A DNA stretch of 64,000 bases, taken from contig JAVHKY010000004.1 in the NCBI GenBank assembly GCA_035079385.1, positions 19,251,001 through 19,315,000 of the forward strand, written 5' to 3'. The stretch is from Aspidiotus rigidus (taxonomy: Eukaryota; Arthropoda; Insecta; Hemiptera; Diaspididae). Under the pieces are notes generated by a model. The model did not search any database, was not told the DNA's origin, and saw only the letters and a program-made list of their open reading frames with translations. Positions 1 through 11,500 of the stretch are shown piece by piece. Within the stretch, counting starts at the first letter, position 1; every line of letters starts with the position of its first letter. The position numbers and the translations under genes were made by a program.

Positions 1-1380
1 CATACTGAGCTGCCTTTCTTCCTTATAGTCCATAATTGCTATTTCGGCCCTCCTCAATGAACTCTGTCAACTTGTGAAGATCAAACGATAACGGATAGCA
101 ATTTCAAAGAATTTCCTTTCAATATATTCTAGATCTCTCGTTTACGCGAACTCTTCAGATCTGATCCCTTTGCATTTCAAGATCCTATCCTACATGAGGT
201 TTTCACAGAGTAGAAAACGTGAAAGAATTTTCGAAACGTTCGCAGTTGAAATAGCGTCACTAACGCTGTCGCACTCATTTCCCAAGTTAGCACAGAAGGT
301 AGAAAAAAGTTCGCGAAGTGACGCTCCGGCGGTGATAATTGGTCCGATAATATTTTGGCTAAAGCGATGAATATAAAATGAGGGGTTATAATTGCGAAAA
401 GGCCTTTTTCGGCGGAGCGCGCAGCGGGAGTAACGTGGTCGTTGTAATTTAGAACGTGTTCCAATGTTTACAGAAAGCAAATTGTCCGCATCTGTTAAGT
501 TCCATTTCGCGTATATACCGCGCAGTCCTCGTCTAGCGACGCGCGTACGGCGGAGACGCAGTTTTACATTTAGCAACTTTGCACACTTCACTAACTTAAG
601 CTAGTTAGGACGGTCCAGCTGGTAAACATTTCTGCCGCTCCAAGCATATTCGACGGCTTTTATTCGGTGTTGTAACCCTCGTTATCTCGCTCTTCTTTCT
701 TTAATCTTCTACTCTAGTTTTCATTTTCCCGACGAATGCGAATGGCTCGTCGACGGAATTACGGCCAAATTGATGGTGTACTACCCTCGAATGCACGCTC
801 GTCCCGCAATGAAAATTAAACTCCGCGTTTTATTGACGCTAATTTTTCGTCATTTACCTCGCGTAGTTGCATTTTAACGCCTGGCAAAATGTTACGAGCG
901 CGATCATATTCGCGGTGGAAATATTTTTCGGGGGACGTAGGTCACGGTACACGGGCCTTCCTTTCGTGTTTGACGATACGGTATGGTGACCCTCTTGATC
1001 TTGTGTGTTCACATTAACGCATTTCCACTATCACTATATTTAAACGTCGACGAAACTTAATTTAATTATTTAAAAATGTTATCTGTAATAATTGTTGAAA
1101 GACTCCATACGGTGACTCTGCGTGGAGGAAAACTGTATCAATTGACGCGGTGAAAGGCAGTACAATGCCCTTCTATCTTTCGGTTCTTGTTTCATTCGCT
1201 CTTTTATTGTGGTGAAAAAAAGTGCGCTCCCCTCAACATGATTTTTCCAGTCTACACATATTTGGAAGTCGAGACAAAATACAGAAGAGTGCTTGTCTAT
1301 GAGAAGACATTGAAACAGAAAAGCTAGCCCATAGAAGTAAAGTCTTTGAGAAATGAGGTCAATAAACTTAAATCGAGACT
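1..1380. other. Non-coding stretch, no gene recognised
   Basis: No open frame here resembles a known protein and none has convincing splice sites with coding character. The stretch at roughly 480-1000 has more CpG than most of the window and lacks the transposon signatures seen elsewhere, so it could be regulatory or 5' sequence of the exex gene that lies downstream. That is inference only. Confidence 0.4.
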
Positions 1381-2060
1381 ATCATACCCAATCATGATTC
1401 ATTTTTTTCTTCGAACGGGAGGTTAATTAAAGCTGCAATACCGATCATGTCGATTCTAGGTCGATACAGTTTATCTGATGTGAAATTGACCCCGAGTTGA
1501 CTCATTATTTTGATCCCGATTAAACTGAAAATCAACGTTAATTTCATGTCGAAAGAAATCCGCCCAACTTTTCTGTAAATCAGCCCAAAATGACCAGAAT
1601 TCGACTCCAAGTTGATTGGACCTACAACCGAAGATTGCAGCCATATGGTCAAGATTCAAAAATTGAGACCAGGGTATGAACTCAGAGAGACTGCATGGAG
1701 GTCACGGCTGTATGACTCCAGATCCGAGAAATAACCAGAAAGGTCGCTGATGAGTGAACCCTAGTACAGGAATCAGGAGAGTGGTTCTAGACCAAAAAGT
1801 GATGGACCACGCTCAAGTACTAGAGCGGTCGTAAAATCCAAAGAAAACTCACTCAACCACATGGACTCTAGGTCAACACCATTCTGAGGTGAAGTCGACC
1901 TCAGTTCCATTCCTTTTGACCAAAAATAAACTCAAAATCGATATAGGCTTTTTGTTGAATGAGTTCCGCTTATCTTCGATCGCAAATCAACCAAAAGTTG
2001 TCAAAGGTTTACTTGGAATTGAGCACTAATTTCAATTTCCTTAGCAAAATTGAATCGACT
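1381..2060. repeat. Motif-rich degenerate stretch (GTCGATT / GTTGATT / GACTC)
   Basis: Short words such as GTCGATT, GTTGATT, AATCGACTT and GACTC recur irregularly. The texture resembles the denser TCGAC-rich stretch at 43.1-44.05 kb. It has no coding signal. It may be a decayed tandem repeat or a diverged copy of the same family. Confidence 0.3.
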
Positions 2061-2254
2061 TCCAATGGTATTAAATTATCAAGAAATTTTCACCTGAATT
2101 TCATTTTGTAGAAGTCAGAAACTCCAGTTATTCCTCCCAGTTCCTCCTCCCGTCATATTTTCAGATTGTCTACAAAATTTGTCCAAGACCCCTTTGGATT
2201 CGGAGTTCGACACTCTTCTAAAATATTTAGCTTAATGTCCTCGTGTATAACTTG

Positions 2255-2345
2255 ACACACAAATCAATAATAAATTAAGAATGAAGTCAGTCATCTCGCA
2301 GCACAATTGATGAAGACTAAGACATTGTACTCAATCATAGATTTA
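2255..2345. repeat. Dispersed repeat, copy with 32855-32930
   Basis: The segment around AATTGATGAAGACTAAGA followed by a TTGTACTCAATCAT-like stretch is closely matched near 32885-32925 (CACTTGATGAAGATTAAAA, TTGTACTTAATCAT). A related GACACAATTGATGAAGGGAT occurs at the end of the Penelope remnant near 4200. The word may belong to a Penelope-element terminus, since all three copies lie near retroelement remnants. Confidence 0.4.
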
Positions 2346-2379
2346 TTGATTTTCAACAGCTACAGTATTTGAATTGTAA

Positions 2380-2880
2380 AAAGTATTTTGGTGAGTTCGA
2401 AAACAAAATGACTCGCGCCCATTTTGTTTGAGGTGCAGTTGTGGAGGTTTTGTTCCGCTATTGTGCGGGTTCACAGAAGAGTCACATCAGCGGAACAAAG
2501 TGTTTGTCCACAGTATTTTTCAACTGTGACGCTGATGTGCCAATCATTAAGAAATCACTAATTGCAGATAATGTTTGGGGATTCATTCATTGAAGGCAAA
2601 TTTTCCCAAACTGATTGGCGGAACATATCCGTCACATCTCTTTCAAAGGAGAGTTTTTTTGATAGGCCCTTGTTGGGACCACTAGGTCATGTGGCATCTT
2701 TTTAGCGTCATACTATCGCAGAATCTGACCCTTACATTTGCTACTCTTTCAAACCTGGATGTGCCACTGTTGTACCGCACGGCACATTATCGCTTCATTA
2801 TAATCATAAGTTCCGCTTGTGTTCCGCGCCGCACATTTTCTTGGTTGTGATTGGCTAATCAGCGACACACCTGTGTCACC
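2380..2880. other. Non-coding stretch with repeated AGCGGAAC / GTTCCGC words
   Basis: The words GTTCCGCT and AGCGGAACA and the phrase GTGCCAC / GTGCCAAT recur in both orientations, which suggests a decayed inverted-repeat element or the 5' part of the adjoining Penelope remnant. No open frame is recognisable. Confidence 0.3.
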
Positions 2881-4275
2881 TGCTCAAAAACATGGGAACC
2901 TCGATAGGCTGAAGTACGTCAACATAGTGGAAGAGATCTTGAGCCAGAACTACTGCCGCTTCAATAACAGGTTCTAGATTCAGGAAAAGGGACTTGCGAT
3001 GGGATCACCGCTGTCACCAATACTGGCGGAGATACGAGTATTCATGAATGATATGGGAAACAAGATATTAAAGGGCAGCAAGTTCAAAAACGCGATCAAA
3101 CATGGGGCCGATATGTAGATGATATCCTAAGGTGTGGTTAGGCACTGATAGACAAGTGGACCTATTTTTTTCGGAAATGAGTGTGATGAATGAGAGCATC
3201 AAATTCACAACTATCGACACTCACGGGAGAACAACAGGATAGAATACAAAATCTACAGGAAGCCGACACATACTGACACCATCATCCCAAATGACTCCTA
3301 CCACCACCCCAGGCACAAGTTAACGGCAATCCAGAACTACTACTATTAAGCAATATTTCTGTCCTCCAGAACAATGAAGAGAAGAGGAAAGAGATCGAGA
3401 TAGTGAAGCAGATCGCAGAAGCCAATGGTTGCCTTAGAGGTGTGGTGGATGGAATTTTGGGGAAAATGGAAACAAAGGAGGGACCCATGATGGCATAGTG
3501 AGAAAGAATTCGGATTGATACCATACATAGGAAAGTGCACAAACGAGGTGATAAAGACGTTCAATGGCTACAATGTAAATGTGGGTATCTTTAATAACCA
3601 ACCAATGGTGAAGAGAGTCAGCAATGACCAGACGGAACAAAAGGACAAGGAAAGCTTGAGCGGAGTGTAGAAGCCCAGTTGTGAGCAGTGTGAAGGCATC
3701 TACATTGGTAAGGAGCACAAAAAGTCAAGGGAGAAAGAAGATATGGCAAATCACGTTTGGTAAACACTGTAACAAAGAACACCACAATGGAGAGGGAATA
3801 CTTGAAGTAATACATGTAGAGAATCGCACAAAAAGAAGAAAACTCTGGGAACAAATGGAGATTGCAAAAGCAAAGAGGAAGAAAACCAACCTCTTAAACA
3901 ATTTAATCACGTTTAATAGCAAAAAATCATTCGGCCTGGTGATTGGACGAGAGAATAAGAACAAAAACAACCAATAATATGGCAGAAAACATGGTAGCCA
4001 ATAGAAACGCAGTATTTAGGACGATATAGTGAACCAATCACTAAGCAGTATGTTATAGCCAATAAGAACACAATGTCGCATTATTGTGAGAATAAGTTTC
4101 TAAGAAGACAACCAATCACAACACAGCATTATTGTAGCCAATAAGATCCCAATGTTATACTATAAAAGCTCATGTTTGAGGTCTTGTTCTCCAGTCGCGA
4201 CACAATTGATGAAGGGATGACACCCGAAAGTACTCTTGTAAAAGCAACTAATAAAGTAGAATTGTACATTTGAAA
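2880..4275 (+). mobile_element. Degenerate Penelope-like element (reverse transcriptase plus GIY-YIG remnant)
   Basis: Conceptual translation across several frames gives Penelope-type reverse transcriptase pieces. At 2981-3036 there is EKGLAMGSPLSPILAEI, the RT motif with the typical MGSPLSP. At about 3226-3350 there is NNRIEYKIYRKPTHTDTIIP, the post-palm motif of these elements. At about 3540-3720 there is a linker followed by CEQCEGIYIGKEHKKS, which matches the Cys-rich start of the GIY-YIG endonuclease. Stops and frameshifts interrupt all parts, so it is dead. The tail at 3980-4270 carries several imperfect copies of a CCAATAAGA-containing unit and ends near an AATTGATGAAGGG motif. Penelope elements encode RT and GIY-YIG endonuclease and retrotranspose; the family call is secure, the ends are approximate. 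Confidence 0.85.
3985..4170 (+). repeat. CCAATAAGA-type tandem repeats in the Penelope tail
   Basis: A phrase of the form GTAGCCAATA(A/G)(A/G)A followed by an ACACAATGT/ACGCAGTAT-like stretch recurs about every 45-60 bases, around 3993, 4030, 4056, 4105 and 4135. Copies differ by several bases. It lies in the presumed 3' untranslated part of the Penelope remnant. Confidence 0.55.
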
Positions 4276-4840
4276 AACTTTTTCAAAGAACTAAAAGTTC
4301 ACTGCGAGCAGAAAGCAAAGTGAGCTACAAGTTTTTGTTTGTTGGCACCTTTGACTTTGGGACTTCAACTTGAATCAACTCTTAACTTCAACATATGGGT
4401 AAATAATAAGGAATCAAGTTTGAAGAGTGGCTTTGTATTTTAATTCTATGAAGAAGGAACTTGGAAAATCTGCGAACTTGGAGATATATAAATACGAATA
4501 GTGACCCTGATGACCTTGCCATACATAATTTGATACCTTTCATCAGAGAATGAAAGGACTTGGTCATTAGAACAGCCTGTCTGGTATATGAGATTTTTCC
4601 TTCATATTATTCTCTCTACCTTCCTCATCTATATTATGCTTCCGCATGAATCTGCACCACTTCTGATTTTCTAATATTCTGTAGAGTGAATATTCAACTC
4701 CTCAAAGGTGTTATTTAAATCAAAAAATAAAAAAGTAGGTTAATTCCCACAGTAGAAGTAGGGCACGTTGTCCTGCCAGCAATATTTCACACGATCTATG
4801 CATAATTAAAATTATTGGAAAAAAAAAAAAATTTTCTGGC
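4276..4840. other. Non-coding, nothing recognised
   Basis: AT-rich sequence without recognised coding, RNA or repeat features apart from short A runs near 4820. Confidence 0.4.
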
Positions 4841-4860
4841 ATAGCCAAATGAATGAAGAT

Positions 4861-5173
4861 CATGTTCCATGTCTTTTATATTTTATCAGTCATCTTGAAA
4901 TATTTTAGTCTAGGCTTCTACTAGGTCAAGTGTTCGTGAGATATTATTCGTTTACCCCCTTACCTATCTTGGCGTCGTATAAGTCTTGTATTCTCGGTTG
5001 GTATTGGGTCGATTTATATGAAATTGAGAATAATTGAAGTTTTATATTTGCTGTATGGAATAGGGTTATTTTTTTGATAATCGGATTGATAGAATTAGAG
5101 ATTTTTCGGGGGGGGGGGGTGTACTCGCGAGTTTCAAAATCGGGGTCTGGCGAGAGAAAAGACATGGAACATG
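4861..5173. mobile_element. Small inverted-repeat element (MITE-like), copy 1
   Basis: Left end CATGTTCCATGTCTTTT (4861-4877) is the reverse complement of right end AAAAGACATGGAACATG (5157-5173). The same ends with similar inner words (TTGGYGTCGTATAA, TGTACTCGCGA) recur at 24269-24553. Similarity extends left into the flanking GGCATAGCCAAATGAATGAA, so the terminal repeat may not be the true element end. A run of G at about 5109-5119 lies just before the conserved TGTACTCGCGAG. It has no coding capacity. Confidence 0.7.
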
Positions 5174-5180
5174 TCAAAAC

Positions 5181-6185
5181 TCAATCAGCCATGATACACT
5201 AAGATGGCTACCAAGAAAAATGTTGAAATATTCACTGAGAAACGTTGAAATCAGATGTCGTCATTGCAACGTCCAATCTTTGAAGACCCTGATAATTGTA
5301 TCCGAATTAAAAATTGAAAATCTCCCCTGTTCCTACAATATATATTTCTCTTGTAGGTACCAAAAGACAAAACGTACTCAAATATAAGTCACACTGGAGA
5401 AAAATTCGTCTTAACACGGACGCGAACGGAAAGGTAAACGAGAAAACAGTTTAAAAGACCAAAAGGGTAAAAAAAGGGGCGTGGTTTCGTTCTCAATTAA
5501 CGAAAACATTATAATTTCGGAAAACGCTATAACCCCGATGTAGCTTTTGATATTCTCGATGCTCGTCGCGAGGGCGCTGTTGCTATCCAAGGTAATTAGC
5601 AACTTATACTAATGACTGTGTACCTTTTAAATAATACTTTCTTAGTCGCTTCTTCTCGTTTTCGCTGAAAACGTACTTCCATTTGATTTAAATAAAAGCG
5701 AAACTTTGCTCGTTTTAATACACCTCGCCTCGTCCTTTCTCGCCGTCTAACTTTCTTTATCCTTGCGCCTTCAAATATTATTATCGCACAGTCGTATTAC
5801 GCGCGAGGAAGTGAAGAACAATTTTTGAATCTTGTGTCGGTGTCTTTTCTAGTCGAGTGCCGATTTGGAATAATTATTCCGAACGCGTTCCGCGAAATAG
5901 CGAGAAAACAGAAACTCCACTTTGACATGCGAGAACGAATGTATAATGAGATCTCGCGGGCAAGAACGAAAAGAGAGCAGTTCGTAAAACAAATATCATT
6001 CTCGAGAAAGAGCCGAAATTGCATTTTCGAGCGAGCTATTATTACATACCCGTTTTGATATTTTTCCATTTTGAAAAATTTATACCCGGAAATTTTCATC
6101 AGTGATTTGCGAATAAGTTCGACTCGAGAGCAAAAAAATAATATTTGAAGTAGAAATTTGTCTATGCGATCTTCACCTTTTTCCA
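5181..6185. other. Non-coding stretch with moderate CpG
   Basis: There are open frames on both strands at 5797-6186 and 5825-6058, but they overlap each other and match nothing I recognise. The DNA from 5640 to 6050 is relatively CpG-rich and free of transposon signatures. It could be conserved regulatory DNA near exex; this is inference. Confidence 0.35.
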
Positions 6186-6189
6186 ATGA

Positions 6190-7110
6190 TGAGGGAGGAG
6201 TGGAGCGCCCAAGGAGACGGAAAGTGTAGGTTAGGCGGATGTGCCCAATTGTTAGTCGTGCTATGACTATTGTGAGGAACGAATTGAAGAGGACTAGGTG
6301 ATCAGGGATTTTTTAATTAAACGTAATATTTCAAGTCGTGGACCGGAAAAGAGGTAGGGTCAGTGATTGAGGAAGAGAGCAGGGTTTGCTTGGCACTTAG
6401 GTTCACTGCGTCGTGTTCCGGAAAGTCGATGAGACCAGAAATCTAGGCAATTAAAGATAGAGAGGAAGAGGGCGAGAATGCGCTGAAGGACGGGGTCAAA
6501 AGAGCAGAGGACTTGTATTACTTCTAGAGAGGAGAGAGAGCCGGAAGAGAGAATATATTTCCAGGATGAGAGAGGAGAGGTGAGTAAGGCAGGAATAAAT
6601 AGCAGATAGTTCGGTAGAATATAAGAGGCCGAGTATTCATATGGAAGAGCGAGAACTTTCGGAACACGACCTCTGTAAAGCACTGGCTGTAGCTTTGATT
6701 TGTCTAAAGCGAATTGAGTTGAGCGATTTTAGCGATTCAGCCATGTCGAGGCGAATATAAGGCGTCCTGGATGTCCAGTAAAGAACTTGAATTTGAGATG
6801 GTAGTCTAGATAAAAGTAATGAGTTCTGGAACAGAAGGGGGCGGGATAGAAGGTTGAAGAAACCGGGCCATAGACGCAAGATAGTTTGTCGTAATCGATA
6901 GTGAGCGAAACTGTAGAAGAAGTGTACCATCCTCATCGTATAGGCTGAGCGCAGTGAGATGACCTTAGCACTCGGAGAAAATTTCATTGTTGATTTGAGG
7001 TGTCCCAGGAGATGGGAATATTATTTTCAATGTAGAGAGTGACTCTCTTGATGAGTGTTGAATTGTGAGATGAAAAGTCGTGTATTACTCGCGCAACTGC
7101 GTGAGTGTTT
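6190..7110 (-). mobile_element. Degenerate Jockey-type non-LTR retrotransposon, RNase H region
   Basis: Read on the minus strand, translation in shifting frames gives the landmarks of the RNase H domain at the end of Jockey-superfamily ORF2: LYILPNYLLF-like beta strands, SLSSLEVIQVLCSFDPVLQ (the serine-rich motif with alternating hydrophobics), a decayed helix region, then IARLTIGHIRLTYTF near 6240, which corresponds to the RLRIGHTRLTHSYLL motif seen in better copies. Frameshifts are frequent and catalytic residues cannot be trusted. The start of the fragment shares a hairpin (ACTCACGC...GCGYGAGT) and a GAGAGAGTCACTCYCT phrase with the + strand element at 31.96-33.46 kb, which supports common ancestry. 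Confidence 0.7.
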
Positions 7111-7114
7111 TTTC

Positions 7115-8409
7115 TTAATATTCAGTATATATGCGAAACTCTGAACAAAAGCAGTCAAGCGTCATTTGCAAAAGGTTAACAAGTAAATTCAATTTTCATG
7201 AAATTTTCCAAACCTGTTTTGCATAGAAAGAAGTCGAAATCATAGTGAAACCTATCGAATAGAATTTGCATATTCTCGAACCCCCATTTTGTACTTTCAA
7301 AACGTGTTCAGAATTTTTCGAGACAATAAAACCATAAAACATATAATACTATGAAAAAAGTTTTCGCTCCCAATAAGAGTACGTGGACTCCTACGAAAGT
7401 TTCAAACGAATCTGCTCTCAACTTACGTGTAAATTTTGAAATATTATCTCATTCACCACCCACGAAAGATATTCGATCGAAAACGTGCCCATTACGTTCG
7501 AAGTTTTGGGCCTTCTCGCGTTATATTAAGGAAAAGTTGACCGTGCGTTGGTAGAGGACGAAAGAAAAATTTTCTCGTCCTAAAAACATTAATGAGTTCG
7601 ATAACTTTCACCATATTTTCTCGTTTTGAATACTGAATTATTCGAAATGAAAAGTTTTCACGAATTCGTCAAGACTTCATCTTCCATTCTCGACGCGATG
7701 ACAAGAGTGGAAGGAGGAAAAAAAGAAAGACGAGGAAACGTCCCTTTGTTGATTTACGATAACTCGAAGCAATAAAAATGACTTCATCTCTTCGCATCAT
7801 CTGTTCACTATAGTTTGTTACATGCAGGGACACGTACGTAAAGACTTTACCGCACAATATATTTATAAGCAGTATTTGTGTATACCGGTAATGAGTGCTC
7901 GCAGCGCATTCGATGACCGAATTTTGTAATCTTGTTAGATTACAAATAAATTCATTCGCCCCTAATCGATATGGTCGTTCTTTTTATGTAAACAGCTTGA
8001 TGCGATTAAAGCGAAACTCGAACGGGTATACAGAGCGCAGTTGACAGTTGGCACTTACATAATAGCATTAAATTGCTCGCGTTTCTTTGTATACGGTAAA
8101 TCGGTCTAGAATAATGCACCGGCTCCGCTATCCTTCTATGCGTGTTTTCCCAAAAAAAAGTGCGTCGCATCTCTCCGTAATTGGTATTTAGTTGGCGGGG
8201 CAGAGCGGGCGAAAACTTAGCTTTAGTATCGAAGAGTCGATATAATTCCTTTTCGGGCCCCCTTCACCACGTAAACTTGTTTACCTAAATTTTTAACAAG
8301 GCTGCGTTTAATTGTGACGTCACTAACGATACAGCCTCTTTCGAATTAATCATATGGCGCTCTGTGTCACGATTGGGGTTGTAATGACGCGTTTCTTCTT
8401 CTGTTTCAG
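7115..8409. other. Non-coding sequence upstream of the exex homeobox exon
   Basis: No gene seen. The last 550 bases (about 7860-8400) are free of transposon signatures and richer in CpG and ATTA-like words, and end in a pyrimidine-rich acceptor tract. Part of it is probably intron of exex, since the exon at 8410 starts with two bases of a split codon. One exact TGACGTCA lies at 8315-8322. Confidence 0.5.
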
Positions 8410-8570
8410 GAGCTCATCCTCATTCGTTGCTCGGTAAGACGAGAAGACCGAGAACCGCCTTTACCAGTCAGCAACTTCTCGAGCTTGAGAAACAATTTAG
8501 GCAGAATAAATACTTATCGAGACCCAAAAGGTTTGAGGTCGCTACCAATTTAATGCTCACCGAAACACAA
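8410..8570 (+). CDS. exex: exex exon with first 44 homeodomain residues
   Basis: The acceptor is TTTCAG at 8404-8409 after a pyrimidine tract and the donor is GTAAGT at 8571. The exon starts with two bases of a split codon and holds 53 full codons. It covers [10 protein letters not shown], then the homeodomain through LMLTETQ. The break after homeodomain residue 44 is a common ancestral intron site in homeobox genes. Confidence 0.95.
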
Positions 8571-11500
8571 GTAAGTATGATTGACTGTACATTATAGGAA
8601 AAATTAAAAAGAAAAAAAAAGACGCCCTTTTCTCAACGAAGTTGAACGAGGAACGCAAGGAACCTGTTGTATGGTGCAAATTAATTTTGATATTATTGAG
8701 AAATGTTTAAATTTTCCTATTTCTCACTCCTATTGAAATGATTCGGTTTTCTAGATTATATAGCTCGATATTCAAAATTTTTCCCAGTTCGACAACTCCT
8801 TGCAAAACATTCACCTTCAATTATTTCAAAATGTTCCGTAATTCAGAAGGAAGACAGATCCAACTCCTTTATTTGGGTAGGTCATTTTTTCCTGGACTGC
8901 GGAGAGTGGAGAACGGAATGCGAAATTTTCAAAAATACCCACCATAGAACAGGTTCCATTTCTTTCCAACTACCTATCTGTTATCTTTTTAAATAGTTGA
9001 AATAGTCTTGAAAGTCTCCTTCATCGTAATTTTTCTTGACATCACTCTTCGATTCGTGTGCTTTCTTCTCTTTGACGATTGAAATCAAAAATCATCCTCT
9101 GATGACGTCACTCTCGTCTGATTAAACTTTCCTCGTCATTAGGGATCTTCGGCGACGCTTGTAATTTTTTCTCTCATCTACCTTCTTCTAACCCCCCAAG
9201 TACATCGATGACGTCACGCCCTTCTTCAAGTTATATTTTTTTCTGAAACTTAACCAACGAAACTTGAAATCTAGTTCATTGTGTGAAAAAGAGTCTCGAC
9301 TCAGGGAGTATCAGCCTAAAATCCTCCTCTGAGCCTAGCTTATGTTTGTTGTAAATTAGTTTTTATGCCTAGAGGAGAAATTTAGCGTGAAACTCCATGC
9401 TTACAGCCTAGTTCGGAAGTTCAGGGGGTCACCTTTACAGCAGTTCGATTTTTTTAAGACCCCCTGTCTATAGAGCATTAAAGACTCGAGATTTTTTCAA
9501 GTCCCTAAATTAAGTAAAGACTATTGATGACTTCACACGGGTCGGATGCGCATATGCTTTTACCTCATAATTAGTCTGAACGAACATAAAGAGTCTTCGG
9601 CTAAAATGTTCTTCTGGGCCTATATTTAGCCTAAGACATCATCCTAGCCTGAGACTCCCAGCTTATAGATTTATAGCTTGAAATTTTTCCACGTGCACAG
9701 AGGTTCCGAACTCAACATTTTTTCAAGTGCCTCCTTCAGAACGTTTGTAACTCCAACTTTCCTCAAGTCCCCTCCATAGAGAGGATCAAAGCTCAAGTAT
9801 TGACAAGAATCCTATTCGAACACAGCGAAAACTGACCTACACACGTTTATTTTAGATGTAACCCCTGGAGTGTCTGAAAATAAGGAGTCTCAGCTTAAAA
9901 TGCTTTCCCTAGAATAGACTAGCTTAAGACTCCAAAGTCATAGCCTAGCTTATATGGCTTGAGAACTTCTTTCATTCCTACAGAATGCAGAGTAAAATTT
10001 TTTTCGAATCCTTCCTTTTTGGAGGTTTATGGCTCGAACATTTCAAAAGTTCTCTCCATAGAGGATCATCGCTCGAAATTTTTTCACGTCATTGATGACG
10101 TCACAAAGTTTGGACGCTGATATCTTCTGAAAATGCCTTCAACGAAACAGGTAGTGGGTTCCTCGCTGAAAAAAGAGCGGGTGTAGGGCCATTAATTAAT
10201 TACGTGAGGACGATTTTGCCTATTTCTGAGACCCCCCTCGTAAGGGTATATCAGATTTTGTGACCTCCTGCCTTCTCCTTCTTACGTAAGATTTTGTCAA
10301 AAATTCTAGAAAAAAAGTCTTTCTTTAAATTTTTAAATTTGTAAGGCACGATTTTTTTCTACTCGCTCTAAAAATGAATTTTGATAATTTCAACTCGTGA
10401 AAAAACTTTCGAAAACTTAGGTGAGAATCGCTTTCTACCCCCCTCCATCCAAGTAAGATCATTCAGAGATTTTTTAAACGTCCCTCCACTCTGAGGCCCT
10501 TACGTAATCAATGAATGGTCTCTGATGGGACTTTATTGATTTTCGACTTTTTCGAGAAAATCAATAAACCAAGCTTGTACCTTGTTCATAATTCATAGTG
10601 AGAAAGAGAATATTTACTCGAGGAGTATTAGCCTAAATACCTGCTCGCAGTCTAGCCTATGTTAGTTGTAGATTAGTTCTTATCGCCAGAGGAGAAATTC
10701 ATCTTTCAACTCCATACTTATAGCCTAATTCGGAGGTTCAGAGCTCAGCCCTCTTCTGAACCCACCTTCACAGCAGCAGTTCTTAGCTTCAGTTTTTTCG
10801 AGTCCCCCTACTCTTCCTCCTCTATAGAGGATTGGAACTCGAATTTATTTCAAATCCCTAAATTGAGCGAAGACCATTGATGACGTCAAAAAAGTCAAAT
10901 GCGGATGTTTCCTGCGTATGTAACTTCTGCAGCCTCAAAATGAAATACTTTTCCAAGCCTAGCTTAGAGTCATAGTCTAGCTTATAGGTTTACGAGTATA
11001 GCTTGAGAACTTCTCCATCCGTACCGAAGTACAGTGCACAAATTTTTTTCAAATTCTTCCTTTTTAGAGGTTCATAGCTTTGAAAGTCACCTTCATGGAA
11101 GATTTCGATTCATTGATAATGTCTTAAAGGTCGGACGCGGTTTCCTGTTCCAATAAAACAGTCCGCTAAAAATTGTGTTGACTATGGGACTTAATGGATC
11201 ATCAGAATCTTCAAAACAAAATTTTATACTTTCTCAGGACGTCTTAGAGTGGGTATGGCCTTCATCTTCTTTAGCGAAGGCTGAGAAGTGAATTCGTGTA
11301 GTCTTAGTGCTAGTATATACTAGGCTAAGGCAAATAATCAGCGACTAAGGGTAACCAGTTCATAGCCTAGTTCTAAGGTACAGAGATGGAACTTTTTCGG
11401 CTCACCTTCATAGTGGTTCATAGCTCAAAATTTTTTCAAGTTTCCTCTATAAAAGATGGAAACTTGAAATTTTCTCAATTTTCTGAATTGAGAGACCATT

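Noticed and set aside
5797..6186. 129-codon minus-strand frame
   Set aside because: It overlaps another frame on the + strand and has no recognisable motif; coding character is weak.
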